From Dehalococcoidia bacterium (lineage in GTDB: Bacteria > Chloroflexota > Dehalococcoidia > GIF9 > UBA5629): a stretch of DNA of 7,253 nt. Location of the stretch: the NCBI GenBank assembly GCA_028715025.1, contig JAQTLG010000084.1, positions 1 through 7,253 of the forward strand, read 5' to 3'. The notes beneath the pieces were generated by a model. That model was not told where the DNA came from, made no database searches, and saw only the letters and a program-made list of their open reading frames with translations. A program made the translations under genes and the position numbers. Below, in pieces: positions 1 to 6,557 of this stretch. Each line of letters begins with the position of its first letter. Position 1 is the first letter of the stretch.

Positions 1-840
1 TTCGGCTTCAAAGACGCTCTGCAGCGCGATCCAAATTCGCTCAGCTATGTAGCCGAGCTTCAACCGGGCCTCTGGCTGCTGGCGCTGGATGCGAACCGTT
101 ACAGGGAAAATGTCGAGGACGAGGAATCAGTAACAGACGGCAAGTTCAGCGCCCAGACACTGGCATGGATCGAAAATATGCTTGGCCAGGCGGCCAAAGA
201 GAATAAGGCCGTTATCGTAATGATGCACCATGGCATTATGGAGCACTACATCGGCCAGGAGAAGAACTACGGCGAATATATAGTAGATAACTACGAGGAA
301 GTCGCCAAGCTGCTGGCTAATTATAATGCCCGCCTGGTGTTCACAGGGCATTATCATGCCCAGGATATAACCGAGAAAGAGTATGACAACGGCAAGTTCG
401 TATTCGATATCGAGACCGGTTCGCTGGTAACATACCCCTGCCCGTTCAGGGTGATAACTATTGATAAAGACCAGTTAGCGACGATCAAGCAAGAGCGAAT
501 AACATCCATAGCGTCACACCCCGAGGATTTCTCGGCATTTGCTAAGAAATACCTCCAGGACGGGATCGCCACCATTGCTACCGATACGTTGGTAGGTTAT
601 AAAATCGACCGCCCGGAGGCGGAGAAGATTGCGCAGGAAATAGCGGTTGGCTTCGGCGCGCATTACGGTGGCGATGAACAACTGGCAGCCGGCCAGACAA
701 TGGTCACGGAAACTGGTTTAAGTCCCCTGGCCTGGCTGGTAATTCAATACCGCAAGGACCTGATCACTGGCCTCTGGAAGGACCTGCCTCCGCCCGATAA
801 TAACCTGACGATCAACCTGAAGGACGGCAGCTGGAAATAG
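1..840 (+). CDS. Metallophosphoesterase (calcineurin-like), C-terminal part, 5' end outside window
   Basis: The reading frame is open from the first base, so the gene starts upstream; 279 residues are visible before the TAG stop. The fragment carries the C-terminal metal-binding motifs of the calcineurin-like phosphoesterase fold. A hydrophobic strand leads into MMHHG (fragment residues 74-78), and a second strand (LVFTGHYHAQD) holds the GHxH signature at residues 116-119. The N-terminal DxH, GD and GNH(D/E) motifs are not seen and should lie off the left edge. An LALDAN strand at about residues 30-35 also fits the fold. Family members hydrolyse phosphomono- or phosphodiesters with a two-metal centre; the substrate cannot be told here. 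About 160 residues follow the GHxH motif, longer than a minimal catalytic domain, and I do not recognise this tail. Whether the protein is secreted cannot be judged without its N terminus. The ATG at 178 is internal: coding sequence with the ordinary family pattern precedes it. The next gene starts 71 bp downstream on the same strand. Confidence 0.85.
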   Translation, partial: FGFKDALQRDPNSLSYVAELQPGLWLLALDANRYRENVEDEESVTDGKFSAQTLAWIENMLGQAAKENKAVIVMMHHGIMEHYIGQEKNYGEYIVDNYEEVAKLLANYNARLVFTGHYHAQDITEKEYDNGKFVFDIETGSLVTYPCPFRVITIDKDQLATIKQERITSIASHPEDFSAFAKKYLQDGIATIATDTLVGYKIDRPEAEKIAQEIAVGFGAHYGGDEQLAAGQTMVTETGLSPLAWLVIQYRKDLITGLWKDLPPPDNNLTINLKDGSWK

Positions 841-857
841 GTCGTAGCCAGGCGCTC

Positions 858-872
858 TTTGCCTGCGGCAAA
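858..872 (+). other. Short perfect inverted repeat (hairpin) between the first two genes
   Basis: TTTGCC and GGCAAA pair perfectly around a TGC loop, 18 bases after the phosphoesterase stop codon. An alternative, mutually exclusive stem pairs GCCTG (861-865) with CAGGC (873-877). No T-run follows, so it is not a classical intrinsic terminator. It could be an mRNA-end or processing structure, or chance. Confidence 0.3.
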
Positions 873-898
873 CAGGCCAGCCCTGATTAGTTTGAATC

Positions 899-905
899 GG
901 GAGGT
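899..905 (+). promoter_or_regulatory. Ribosome binding site for the membrane protein gene
   Basis: GGGAGGT lies with its GGAGG core ending 7 bases before the ATG at 912. This supports that ATG as the start of the small membrane protein. Confidence 0.7.
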
Positions 906-911
906 ATCAGT

Positions 912-1451
912 ATGGACGAGCAGAAGATCTGGTTCCTCGTGATAAACTTGTTGGGAGGCTTTGCCGTGATTGCCAGTTATGTGGCTGGTATGGTCAGCCA
1001 TCCCAATACCGAGCAACTAATCTGGGGCCGTATAACTCCGGCGCTGAAGTCGATTTATCTGGTGAGCATGCCGCTGGCTGCCGTGAGTTACCTGCTTTTC
1101 CTGTACTTTATTCTGTTTCAACTCGATGCAGGGGTCGTCCAGATATGGGGATTCGATGGTTTCCTGGTACTGGATATTATATTTGCTGTAATACTGGTTT
1201 TCTCGGCCTTCTGGATGCCGCTGGCATATAAGCTGATCGAGACACAATGGCGTGGCTGGTGGGTTTATATTCGGATGGTGCTTTTTTTTGTCGCCCTGGG
1301 CTCACTGGCTCTGCTGTGCGCATTACTGATAATCAGTCAAAAAGAGCCGGCCTGGAGCTACTGGCTGGCAGTATCAGGCGCAGCCGTGTTTTTTATTCAG
1401 ACCGGCGTCATCGACGCTTTCGTCTGGACGGCAATGTTTCCTTATAAATAG
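912..1451 (+). CDS. Small integral membrane protein of unknown function, about five TM helices
   Basis: This 179-residue protein is not one I recognise. It is dominated by hydrophobic segments at roughly residues 6-28, 47-70, 83-106, 119-142 and 150-175, suggesting five transmembrane helices. There is no cleavable-looking signal peptide and no soluble domain. Short loops carry polar or charged patches: SHPNTEQ (29-35), KLIETQWRGWW (107-117) and SQKEPAW (142-148). Aromatic residues cluster at the membrane edges, and there is a lone Asp at residue 88 and another at 168 within or beside helices. I see no catalytic, haem-binding or metal-binding motif. The start is set by the GGGAGGT site 7 bases upstream. 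It lies 71 bp after the phosphoesterase and 95 bp before glpD, and the AT-rich gap after it suggests the next operon begins there, so a functional tie to the downstream block is not supported. That it encodes a real membrane protein is likely; its role is unknown. Confidence 0.8.
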   Translation: MDEQKIWFLVINLLGGFAVIASYVAGMVSHPNTEQLIWGRITPALKSIYLVSMPLAAVSYLLFLYFILFQLDAGVVQIWGFDGFLVLDIIFAVILVFSAFWMPLAYKLIETQWRGWWVYIRMVLFFVALGSLALLCALLIISQKEPAWSYWLAVSGAAVFFIQTGVIDAFVWTAMFPYK

Positions 1452-1457
1452 TCCCGA

Positions 1458-1486
1458 CTGAAAGTTTTTATAAAAAACATTAAAAT
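1458..1486 (+). promoter_or_regulatory. Candidate sigma70-type promoter for the glpD-ADPS-kinase block
   Basis: In the AT-rich 95-bp gap before glpD, CTGAAA (1458-1463, 4 of 6 to the -35 consensus) is followed after exactly 17 bases by TAAAAT (1481-1486, 5 of 6 to the -10 consensus). Transcription would begin near 1493 and leave a leader of about 50 bases. The spacer contains a perfect AT-only-loop inverted repeat, GTTTTT-ATA-AAAAAC (1464-1478), which could instead be the end of the upstream transcript or an operator. The call rests on consensus matching only. Confidence 0.35.
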
Positions 1487-1536
1487 ATCCTCTGAACCCG
1501 GCGTTCTACAGTTAGCAAATCTATTCCGGATTCTAT

Positions 1537-1541
1537 AGGAG
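1537..1541 (+). promoter_or_regulatory. Ribosome binding site for glpD
   Basis: AGGAG ends 5 bases before the ATG at 1547. It fixes the start that places the FAD-binding glycine motif about 20 residues from the N terminus, as expected for GlpD proteins. Confidence 0.7.
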
Positions 1542-1546
1542 ATACT

Positions 1547-3133
1547 ATGTGGCGTAAAGGATGGCGCGAACAGACTATATTACAGGTCGACCAGCCATGG
1601 GACCTGATCATTATAGGTGGTGGAATCACAGGGGCAGGGGTGTTATTTCAAGCTGCTGCGGCTGGGCTAAAAGCCCTGCTGGTGGAAAGCGGCGATTTTT
1701 CCTCGGGCACCTCAAGCAGATCCTCGAAACTGATTCATGGAGGCCTGCGCTATATTCTAAACAAGCAGTACAAGGTGACTCACGAATCGGTTCGGGAGAG
1801 GGAATGGCTGCTGAAGGAAGCCCGAAATCTGGTGACCAAACTGGGATTCATCTTTCCCAACTTTGAACGCTATCATGTAAAAACCAATCAAATCGGCCAG
1901 ATAATAGCTATATACGACCTGCTGGCGCCCAAATGGGACCACCGTGCCTATAGCAGGGAGAAGATACTGAAAGAGTATCCCATTTTGAGATCGGAGGGTA
2001 TGCTGGGTGGTTACCTTTACTATGATGCAGCCATGGATGATAGCCGTATCGTCCTGCGCGTATTGAAAGAAGCTGTCAGGAACGGCGGCAGCGCCATCAA
2101 CTATATGAAAGTAGAAAAGCTTCTGCTGGACAGCAGCGGCCAGGTCCGTGGCGTGGCTTTAAGAGATACAGCATCGCCGGATGGCAGGACCTTCGAGATC
2201 AATGCCAGGGCCTTTGTTAATGCTTCGGGGCCGTGGGCTGACCAGCTGCGAGGCCAGGTTGGTCAATCCGCCCGGCTGCGCAGGCTGCGCGGTAGCCACC
2301 TCATCTTTCAGCGGGAGAAGCTGCCCATGAGGGATGCGCTTACGCTGTTGCATCCTAAGGACAATCGCGCCATGTTCGTTATCCCCTGGGAGGGGACCAC
2401 CATGATCGGGACTACCGACATTGACCATGATCCGGCGCTGGATGCAAACCATAGCGAACCGTTTGCCAGCCAGGACGAGATAAGCTATATTCTGGATGCC
2501 GCGGCGTTTCTCTTCCCCGGCCTGGGCCTCACCCAAAGCGATGTGATTTCATCGTTTTCCGGCCTTCGTCCCATAATAAAGGGAGGCGCTGACACGCCTG
2601 GCAAAGAGTCGCGTGCACATGCGCTGTGGGAAGAGAACGGTCTTATCACTATCACGGGAGGCAAATACACGACATTCCGTATTATGTCGCGCCAAACGCT
2701 GGCGGCTGTGCTGAAGAAGCTGGGTAAATTGCCCGTGGTCAAAAACAAGCGGATCTTTCCCAAATTACCATCTGTGAGCGCGCCAAATATAGATTCCGCT
2801 ACACTGGCTCACCTGCTGGGGCGGTATGGCAATGACACGGCTGAGTTGATTAAGACGGCGGGCGCCGGAGAGCTTGAACGCATAGGCAGTTTGCCCAACG
2901 TTTGGGCTGAACTGCGCTGGGCGGCGCGCGCAGAGGGCGTGGTGCATCTGTCTGACCTGTTACTCAGGAGGGTCAGGATTGGTATGCTACTGCCGGGAGG
3001 TGCGGAGGACCAACTCGCGCGCGTGCGCAAAGCGGTGCAGGCTGAACTTGGCTGGAGCGATGATAAATGGCAGGATGAAATAATCGCTTACATAAATACC
3101 TGGCGAAAGTATTACAGCCCCAACCCGGCTTGA
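1547..3133 (+). CDS. glpD: FAD-dependent glycerol-3-phosphate dehydrogenase (GlpD/GlpA type)
   Basis: This 528-residue flavoprotein of the DAO superfamily is expected to oxidise sn-glycerol 3-phosphate to dihydroxyacetone phosphate. It would pass electrons to quinone as a monotopic inner-membrane enzyme. Visible hallmarks in order: the dinucleotide-binding GGGITGAG (24-31); the family block DFSSGTSSRSSKLIHGGLRY (50-69); YYDAAMDDSRIV (158-169); NASGPWAD (225-232); RLRGSHLIF (246-254); VIPWEGTTMIGTTD (278-291); SGLRPI (338-343); and GGKYTTFR (371-378). From memory, R341, R356 and K373 fall where E. coli GlpD has the phosphate- and substrate-contacting Arg317, Arg332 and Lys354, so the site looks intact. 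A C-terminal DAO_C domain follows to about residue 516. There is no Cys-rich iron-sulfur tail such as GlpC would supply. Length is slightly above the 501 residues of E. coli GlpD. It is first in a block with the ADPS-like gene 62 bp downstream. The family call is firm; the true substrate could be a relative of glycerol 3-phosphate. Confidence 0.9.
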   Translation: MWRKGWREQTILQVDQPWDLIIIGGGITGAGVLFQAAAAGLKALLVESGDFSSGTSSRSSKLIHGGLRYILNKQYKVTHESVREREWLLKEARNLVTKLGFIFPNFERYHVKTNQIGQIIAIYDLLAPKWDHRAYSREKILKEYPILRSEGMLGGYLYYDAAMDDSRIVLRVLKEAVRNGGSAINYMKVEKLLLDSSGQVRGVALRDTASPDGRTFEINARAFVNASGPWADQLRGQVGQSARLRRLRGSHLIFQREKLPMRDALTLLHPKDNRAMFVIPWEGTTMIGTTDIDHDPALDANHSEPFASQDEISYILDAAAFLFPGLGLTQSDVISSFSGLRPIIKGGADTPGKESRAHALWEENGLITITGGKYTTFRIMSRQTLAAVLKKLGKLPVVKNKRIFPKLPSVSAPNIDSATLAHLLGRYGNDTAELIKTAGAGELERIGSLPNVWAELRWAARAEGVVHLSDLLLRRVRIGMLLPGGAEDQLARVRKAVQAELGWSDDKWQDEIIAYINTWRKYYSPNPA

Positions 3134-3183
3134 AAACTGCTCAATGTTACACGAAATCCTGAGATTATTAATATGCCTGTCTC

Positions 3184-3190
3184 AAGGAGG
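3184..3190 (+). promoter_or_regulatory. Strong ribosome binding site deciding the ADPS-like start
   Basis: AAGGAGG is a full anti-Shine-Dalgarno match ending 5 bases before the ATG at 3196. It supports including the N-terminal extension (about residues 1-90) rather than starting at internal Met40 or Met50. Confidence 0.8.
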
Positions 3191-3195
3191 ACACT

Positions 3196-4929
3196 ATGGC
3201 ACACAAAGACCAGTTTTATCCACGTTGGTGTGAAGAGGAAGCCCCGGCCGGCTCGTATCGCAGCCTGATCAAGTACGGCGACCCGAGGGGTTTTAAACAT
3301 CCCAATCCGGGTATGTTCCACCTGATCAAAGAAAATTTCGGCATGTCCGACGATGATTTCAAAGCGCCCAGCCTGTGCACCGAAAAGATCGATATCGAAG
3401 TACCTCCAAAGCTGCCTGCCGCGCAGATGGAAGCCCTTAAAAATTTGGTCGGCGCCGAGAATTCGTTCTCTGACACGTACAACCGAACGCGTACGTCCTA
3501 CGGGTCGTCTATTTACGACGTATTACGCCTGCGCAATAAAATCATTGAGAACCTGCCTGATGTTGTCCTCTGTCCGCGCAACCGCAAGGATGTGCAGGCC
3601 GTAGTCAGGTTCTGCGATGAAAACCGCATACCATTGTATGTAGTCGGCGGCAACTCCAGCGTCACACGAGGCAAGGAAGCTGTGAAAGGCGGAGTTTGCC
3701 TGGACATGAATGTGCACATGAACAAGGTTATATCCATCAACGAAAACAACCAGACGGTGACGGTAGAGCCCGGTATCATGGGGCCGGACCTGGAGAGGAT
3801 ATTAAACGATGCTCCCGCAGCTCTTAAAGCCAGGAAACGTTACACTGTGGGGCACTTCCCGCAATCTTTCGAGCACTCTTGCGTGGGAGGCTGGGTGGTC
3901 ACGAGAGGCGCCGGACAGAACTCCACCTATTACGGCAAGATCGAAGATATGGTGATATCACAGGAATATGTCACTCCCATCGGTGACTTCAAGACACTGG
4001 AATTTCCGAGGTCGGCAACCGGGCCGGATTTCGACCAGATTATGATAGGCAGCGAGGGGACATTCGGCATTCTGGTCAGTTGCACGTTGCGGCTGTGCCG
4101 CTATATGCCGGAGAACAGGCGCAGATTCTCTTACCTGTTTAAGACATGGGAGGGAGCCCTTGCAGCCTGTCGCGAGGTCATGCAGGGCGAGTTCGGATTC
4201 CCCTCGGTCTTCCGGCTGTCCGATCCCGAGGAGACCGATGTAGCCCTGCGCATGTATCACGTTCACGGTACGCCTGTCGATACCGTACTAAGGGCTCTGG
4301 GCTACAAGCCCATGCAGCGTTGCATGTTCATCGGTATGTCCGAGGGAGACAGGGATTACGCGCGCCTTGTTGAAAAAAAGCTGCATAGGATATTTAAAAA
4401 ATATGGTGTCTTCAGTCTTACCGCAGCTAAGGTTACTCAATCCTGGGAGAAAAGTCGATTCACCGATCCTTTTATGCGCGAAGACCTGATGGATTACGGT
4501 GTGCTGATTGACACTCTGGAATGCGGTGTTACATGGGACAACCTGGCGCAGGTGCATGCGGATGTCAGGGCTTTTATTAAATCACGACCGAAAACCATCT
4601 GCATGACACACCTTTCACACGCTTACCCGCAGGGTGGCAACCTGTATTTCATATTCGTGGCCAGGATGAAGGAGATTAACGAGTATCTTGAGCTTCAATA
4701 TGGCATTCTTGACGCTATTCAGAAGGCCGGCGCCACCATGAGTCATCACCACGGCATTGGCAAACAGACGGCGCCATGGCTGGAAGGCCAGATCGGTAAG
4801 GCTCAGATCGACGTAATACGTGTATTGCGTGACCATTTCGACCCGCACCACATTATGAATCCGGGAGGTACGCTGGGACTGGATATGTCAGAGGAACAGA
4901 TGGCAAAGCGTTGGGGTTTCAGGAAGTAA
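3196..4929 (+). CDS. FAD-linked oxidase family protein resembling alkyl-dihydroxyacetonephosphate synthase
   Basis: This 577-residue protein belongs to the VAO/PCMH-type FAD family and looks most like alkyl-DHAP synthase (AGPS/ADPS). That enzyme exchanges the acyl chain of acyl-DHAP for a fatty alcohol to form the ether bond of ether lipids. Features in order: an N-terminal region with a YGDPRGF/GMFHLIKENFGM pattern like the AGPS leader region (about 20-55); RTSYGSSIYDVLRLR (99-113) and PDVVLCP (121-127) opening the FAD domain; a pyrophosphate loop GGNSSVTRG (151-159); GHFPQSFEHSCVGGW (219-233) followed by TRGAG and YGKIEDMV (246-253); IGSEGTFGIL (284-293); then the C-terminal cap domain. The cap holds R428 and Y484, where AGPS has catalytic Arg515 and Tyr578 (alignment from memory), and the hallmark SHHHGIGK (516-523), ending in DPHHIMNPG (549-557). 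There is no peroxisomal signal or TM segment, so it is probably cytosolic or membrane-associated. It sits between glpD, whose product is DHAP, and an FGGY kinase 18 bp downstream. Alternatives are D-2-hydroxyacid dehydrogenases or YgcU-like oxidases of the same family, but the His triplet and the leader favour ADPS-type chemistry. Confidence 0.82.
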   Translation: MAHKDQFYPRWCEEEAPAGSYRSLIKYGDPRGFKHPNPGMFHLIKENFGMSDDDFKAPSLCTEKIDIEVPPKLPAAQMEALKNLVGAENSFSDTYNRTRTSYGSSIYDVLRLRNKIIENLPDVVLCPRNRKDVQAVVRFCDENRIPLYVVGGNSSVTRGKEAVKGGVCLDMNVHMNKVISINENNQTVTVEPGIMGPDLERILNDAPAALKARKRYTVGHFPQSFEHSCVGGWVVTRGAGQNSTYYGKIEDMVISQEYVTPIGDFKTLEFPRSATGPDFDQIMIGSEGTFGILVSCTLRLCRYMPENRRRFSYLFKTWEGALAACREVMQGEFGFPSVFRLSDPEETDVALRMYHVHGTPVDTVLRALGYKPMQRCMFIGMSEGDRDYARLVEKKLHRIFKKYGVFSLTAAKVTQSWEKSRFTDPFMREDLMDYGVLIDTLECGVTWDNLAQVHADVRAFIKSRPKTICMTHLSHAYPQGGNLYFIFVARMKEINEYLELQYGILDAIQKAGATMSHHHGIGKQTAPWLEGQIGKAQIDVIRVLRDHFDPHHIMNPGGTLGLDMSEEQMAKRWGFRK

Positions 4930-4935
4930 AGAATC

Positions 4936-4942
4936 AGGAGGG
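4936..4942 (+). promoter_or_regulatory. Ribosome binding site for the FGGY kinase
   Basis: AGGAGGG lies inside the 18-base gap between the ADPS-like stop and the kinase ATG, with the AGGAGG core 6 bases from the start. The tight spacing indicates co-transcription of the two genes. Confidence 0.75.
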
Positions 4943-4947
4943 CGGCC

Positions 4948-6510
4948 ATGGCCGAGAACTTACTGGCAATCGATGTTGGAACACAGAGTGTACGAATATT
5001 GTTGTTCGATCCCAGGGGGAAGCTGATCGCCAAACATCGGGTGCCTTATGAGCCGTATTATTCAGATGCGCCGGGATTGGCCGAGCAAAGACCGCAGCTA
5101 TGGTGGGAATCCCTGGTAAAAGCCTGCCAGGACCTTTGGCAGAACCCCGAGGTCAAGAAAGACAGTATCGCCGCTGTGGCGCTCACCACGCAGCGTGCGA
5201 CCATGATAAATGTCGATGAGAATGGCGAGCCGCTCAGGCCGGCTATCCACTGGCTTGACCAGCGCCGTACTTTAGGACAACCGCCGGTGGGAGGCTTCTG
5301 GGGTGCGGCCTTCGCCGTGGCAGGGGCCAGCGAGACTGTTGCTTACTTGCAGGCCGAAGCCGAGGCCAACTGGATACGCACGCACCAGCCCGAGATCTGG
5401 AAGAAGACGCATAAGTACCTTTTCGTCTCAGGCTACCTGACCTATCTATTGACAGGAAGATTTGTCGATTCGGTGGGCTGCCAGGTAGGCTATATTCCTT
5501 TCGACTACAAGAGCCAGAACTGGGAGGCTAAACGTGGCTGGAAATGGCAGGCTATCTCGATTGATCCCAGGATGTTGCCTGACCTTATACCGCAGGGTAA
5601 AGTGCTGGGCGAGATAACAGCCAGAGCTTCGGAGGCTACAGGAATACCGGCGCGTTTACCTTTAATCGCCGCCGCTGCTGATAAGGCCTGTGAGGTATTG
5701 GGCTCGGGCGCCCTTGAACCGAACGTGGCCTGCCTCAGCTACGGAACAACGGCCACCATCAATACTACTCACGATAAATACATTGAAGTTATACCTCTCA
5801 TACCTCCTTACCCGGCTGCTGTGCCCAGGCTTTATAATTTTGAGATACAGATTTTCCGCGGCTACTGGATGGTTAGCTGGTTCAAGCAGGAGTTCGGCCT
5901 GCGGGAACAGCGTATATCAGATGAAAAGGGTGTAGAGCCGGAGACCCTGTTCGACGATCTGATCAAAGCGGTCCCTGCCGGTTCGCTGGGGCTTGTGCTA
6001 CAGCCCTACTGGTCCCCCGGATTACGATTTCCCGGTCCTGAAGCTCGCGGCGCCATAATCGGCTTCGGTGATTCACACACTCGCGCCCACATATATCGCG
6101 CCATATTGGAGGGATTGGCCTACGCACTGAGAGAGGGTAAAGAAAAAACCGAGAAACGTAGCGGTGTAAAGATCACCGACCTGCGCATCGCGGGCGGCGG
6201 AAGCCAGAGCAACGCCGCCATGCAGCTTACTGCGGATATCTTCGGTATTCCTACCGCCAGGCCCCATGTCTATGAGGCATCGGGTCTGGGAGCTGCTATG
6301 GATGCTGCGGTGGGGGTGAATATCCACAAGGATTTCAAATCGGCTGTGAACGAGATGACGCATCTGGGTGATTGTTTCGAGCCCAACGAGGACACGCATG
6401 CTGTCTATGAAAGGCTTTATCGCGATGTCTATCTCAAGATGTATAACAAGCTGAAGCCTCTCTACCAGGAGATAAGAGCTATCACTGGCCGGACCGGCGC
6501 GGTGGGTTGA
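4948..6510 (+). CDS. FGGY-family carbohydrate/polyol kinase, probably not a canonical glycerol kinase
   Basis: This 520-residue protein is expected to transfer the ATP gamma-phosphate to a hydroxyl of a sugar, polyol or glycerol-like compound in the cytosol. The N-terminal FGGY domain opens with the phosphate-1 motif AIDVGTQSVRILLFD (7-21). It continues with the substrate-side block TTQRATMINVDENGEP (80-95) and HWLDQRR (101-107), then YLTYLLTGRF (163-172). The C-terminal domain starts near residue 240 with AAAADKACEVLGSGAL; D245 is the likely catalytic base, at the same number as GlpK Asp245. The phosphate-2 block SYGTTATI (264-271), a tryptophan-rich segment (302-318), ILEGLAYALREG (386-397) and the adenosine motif RIAGGGSQSNAAMQ (413-426) follow. 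GlpK has Gln-Arg-Glu-Thr at 82-85, where Arg83 and Glu84 contact glycerol; here it is QRAT, so Glu84 is Ala. The usual glycine run before the catalytic Asp is alanines, and Lys follows it. These differences suggest a substrate other than free glycerol. Length is near the usual 480-520. It is the last gene of the block, 18 bp after the ADPS-like gene. Confidence 0.85.
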   Translation: MAENLLAIDVGTQSVRILLFDPRGKLIAKHRVPYEPYYSDAPGLAEQRPQLWWESLVKACQDLWQNPEVKKDSIAAVALTTQRATMINVDENGEPLRPAIHWLDQRRTLGQPPVGGFWGAAFAVAGASETVAYLQAEAEANWIRTHQPEIWKKTHKYLFVSGYLTYLLTGRFVDSVGCQVGYIPFDYKSQNWEAKRGWKWQAISIDPRMLPDLIPQGKVLGEITARASEATGIPARLPLIAAAADKACEVLGSGALEPNVACLSYGTTATINTTHDKYIEVIPLIPPYPAAVPRLYNFEIQIFRGYWMVSWFKQEFGLREQRISDEKGVEPETLFDDLIKAVPAGSLGLVLQPYWSPGLRFPGPEARGAIIGFGDSHTRAHIYRAILEGLAYALREGKEKTEKRSGVKITDLRIAGGGSQSNAAMQLTADIFGIPTARPHVYEASGLGAAMDAAVGVNIHKDFKSAVNEMTHLGDCFEPNEDTHAVYERLYRDVYLKMYNKLKPLYQEIRAITGRTGAVG

Positions 6511-6557
6511 CGGATAGCCCGGCTTTTGAGGTACTGAAAGGGAAGCTGCTTAAGGCT

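Noticed and set aside
178..840. Metallophosphoesterase starting at the ATG at 178
   Set aside because: The same frame is open and protein-like from base 1, and a start at 178 would cut into the core fold, so the gene is 5'-truncated by the window edge.
2159..2763. Antisense open frames across glpD, and similar long open frames opposite the ADPS-like gene and the kinase
   Set aside because: They lie entirely within well-recognised genes, have no ribosome binding sites or recognisable domains, and reflect codon bias on the coding strand.
3130..3172. Possible internal promoter before the ADPS-like gene (TTGAAA at 3130 with AT-rich TTATTAATAT downstream)
   Set aside because: The hexamers are about 29 bases apart, far from 17, and nothing resembling a -10 box lies at the right distance.
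3160..3184. TGAGA/TCTCA stem touching the ADPS Shine-Dalgarno site
   Set aside because: It has only 5 bp with a 15-base loop, and the overlap with the ribosome binding site is one base. It is probably chance.
6487..6527. Possible intrinsic terminator at the end of the kinase (GCCGG ... CCGGC followed by TTTT)
   Set aside because: The stem is only 5 bp with a loop of about 26 bases that overlaps the end of the coding region, and the T-run is 4 bases. This is too weak to call.
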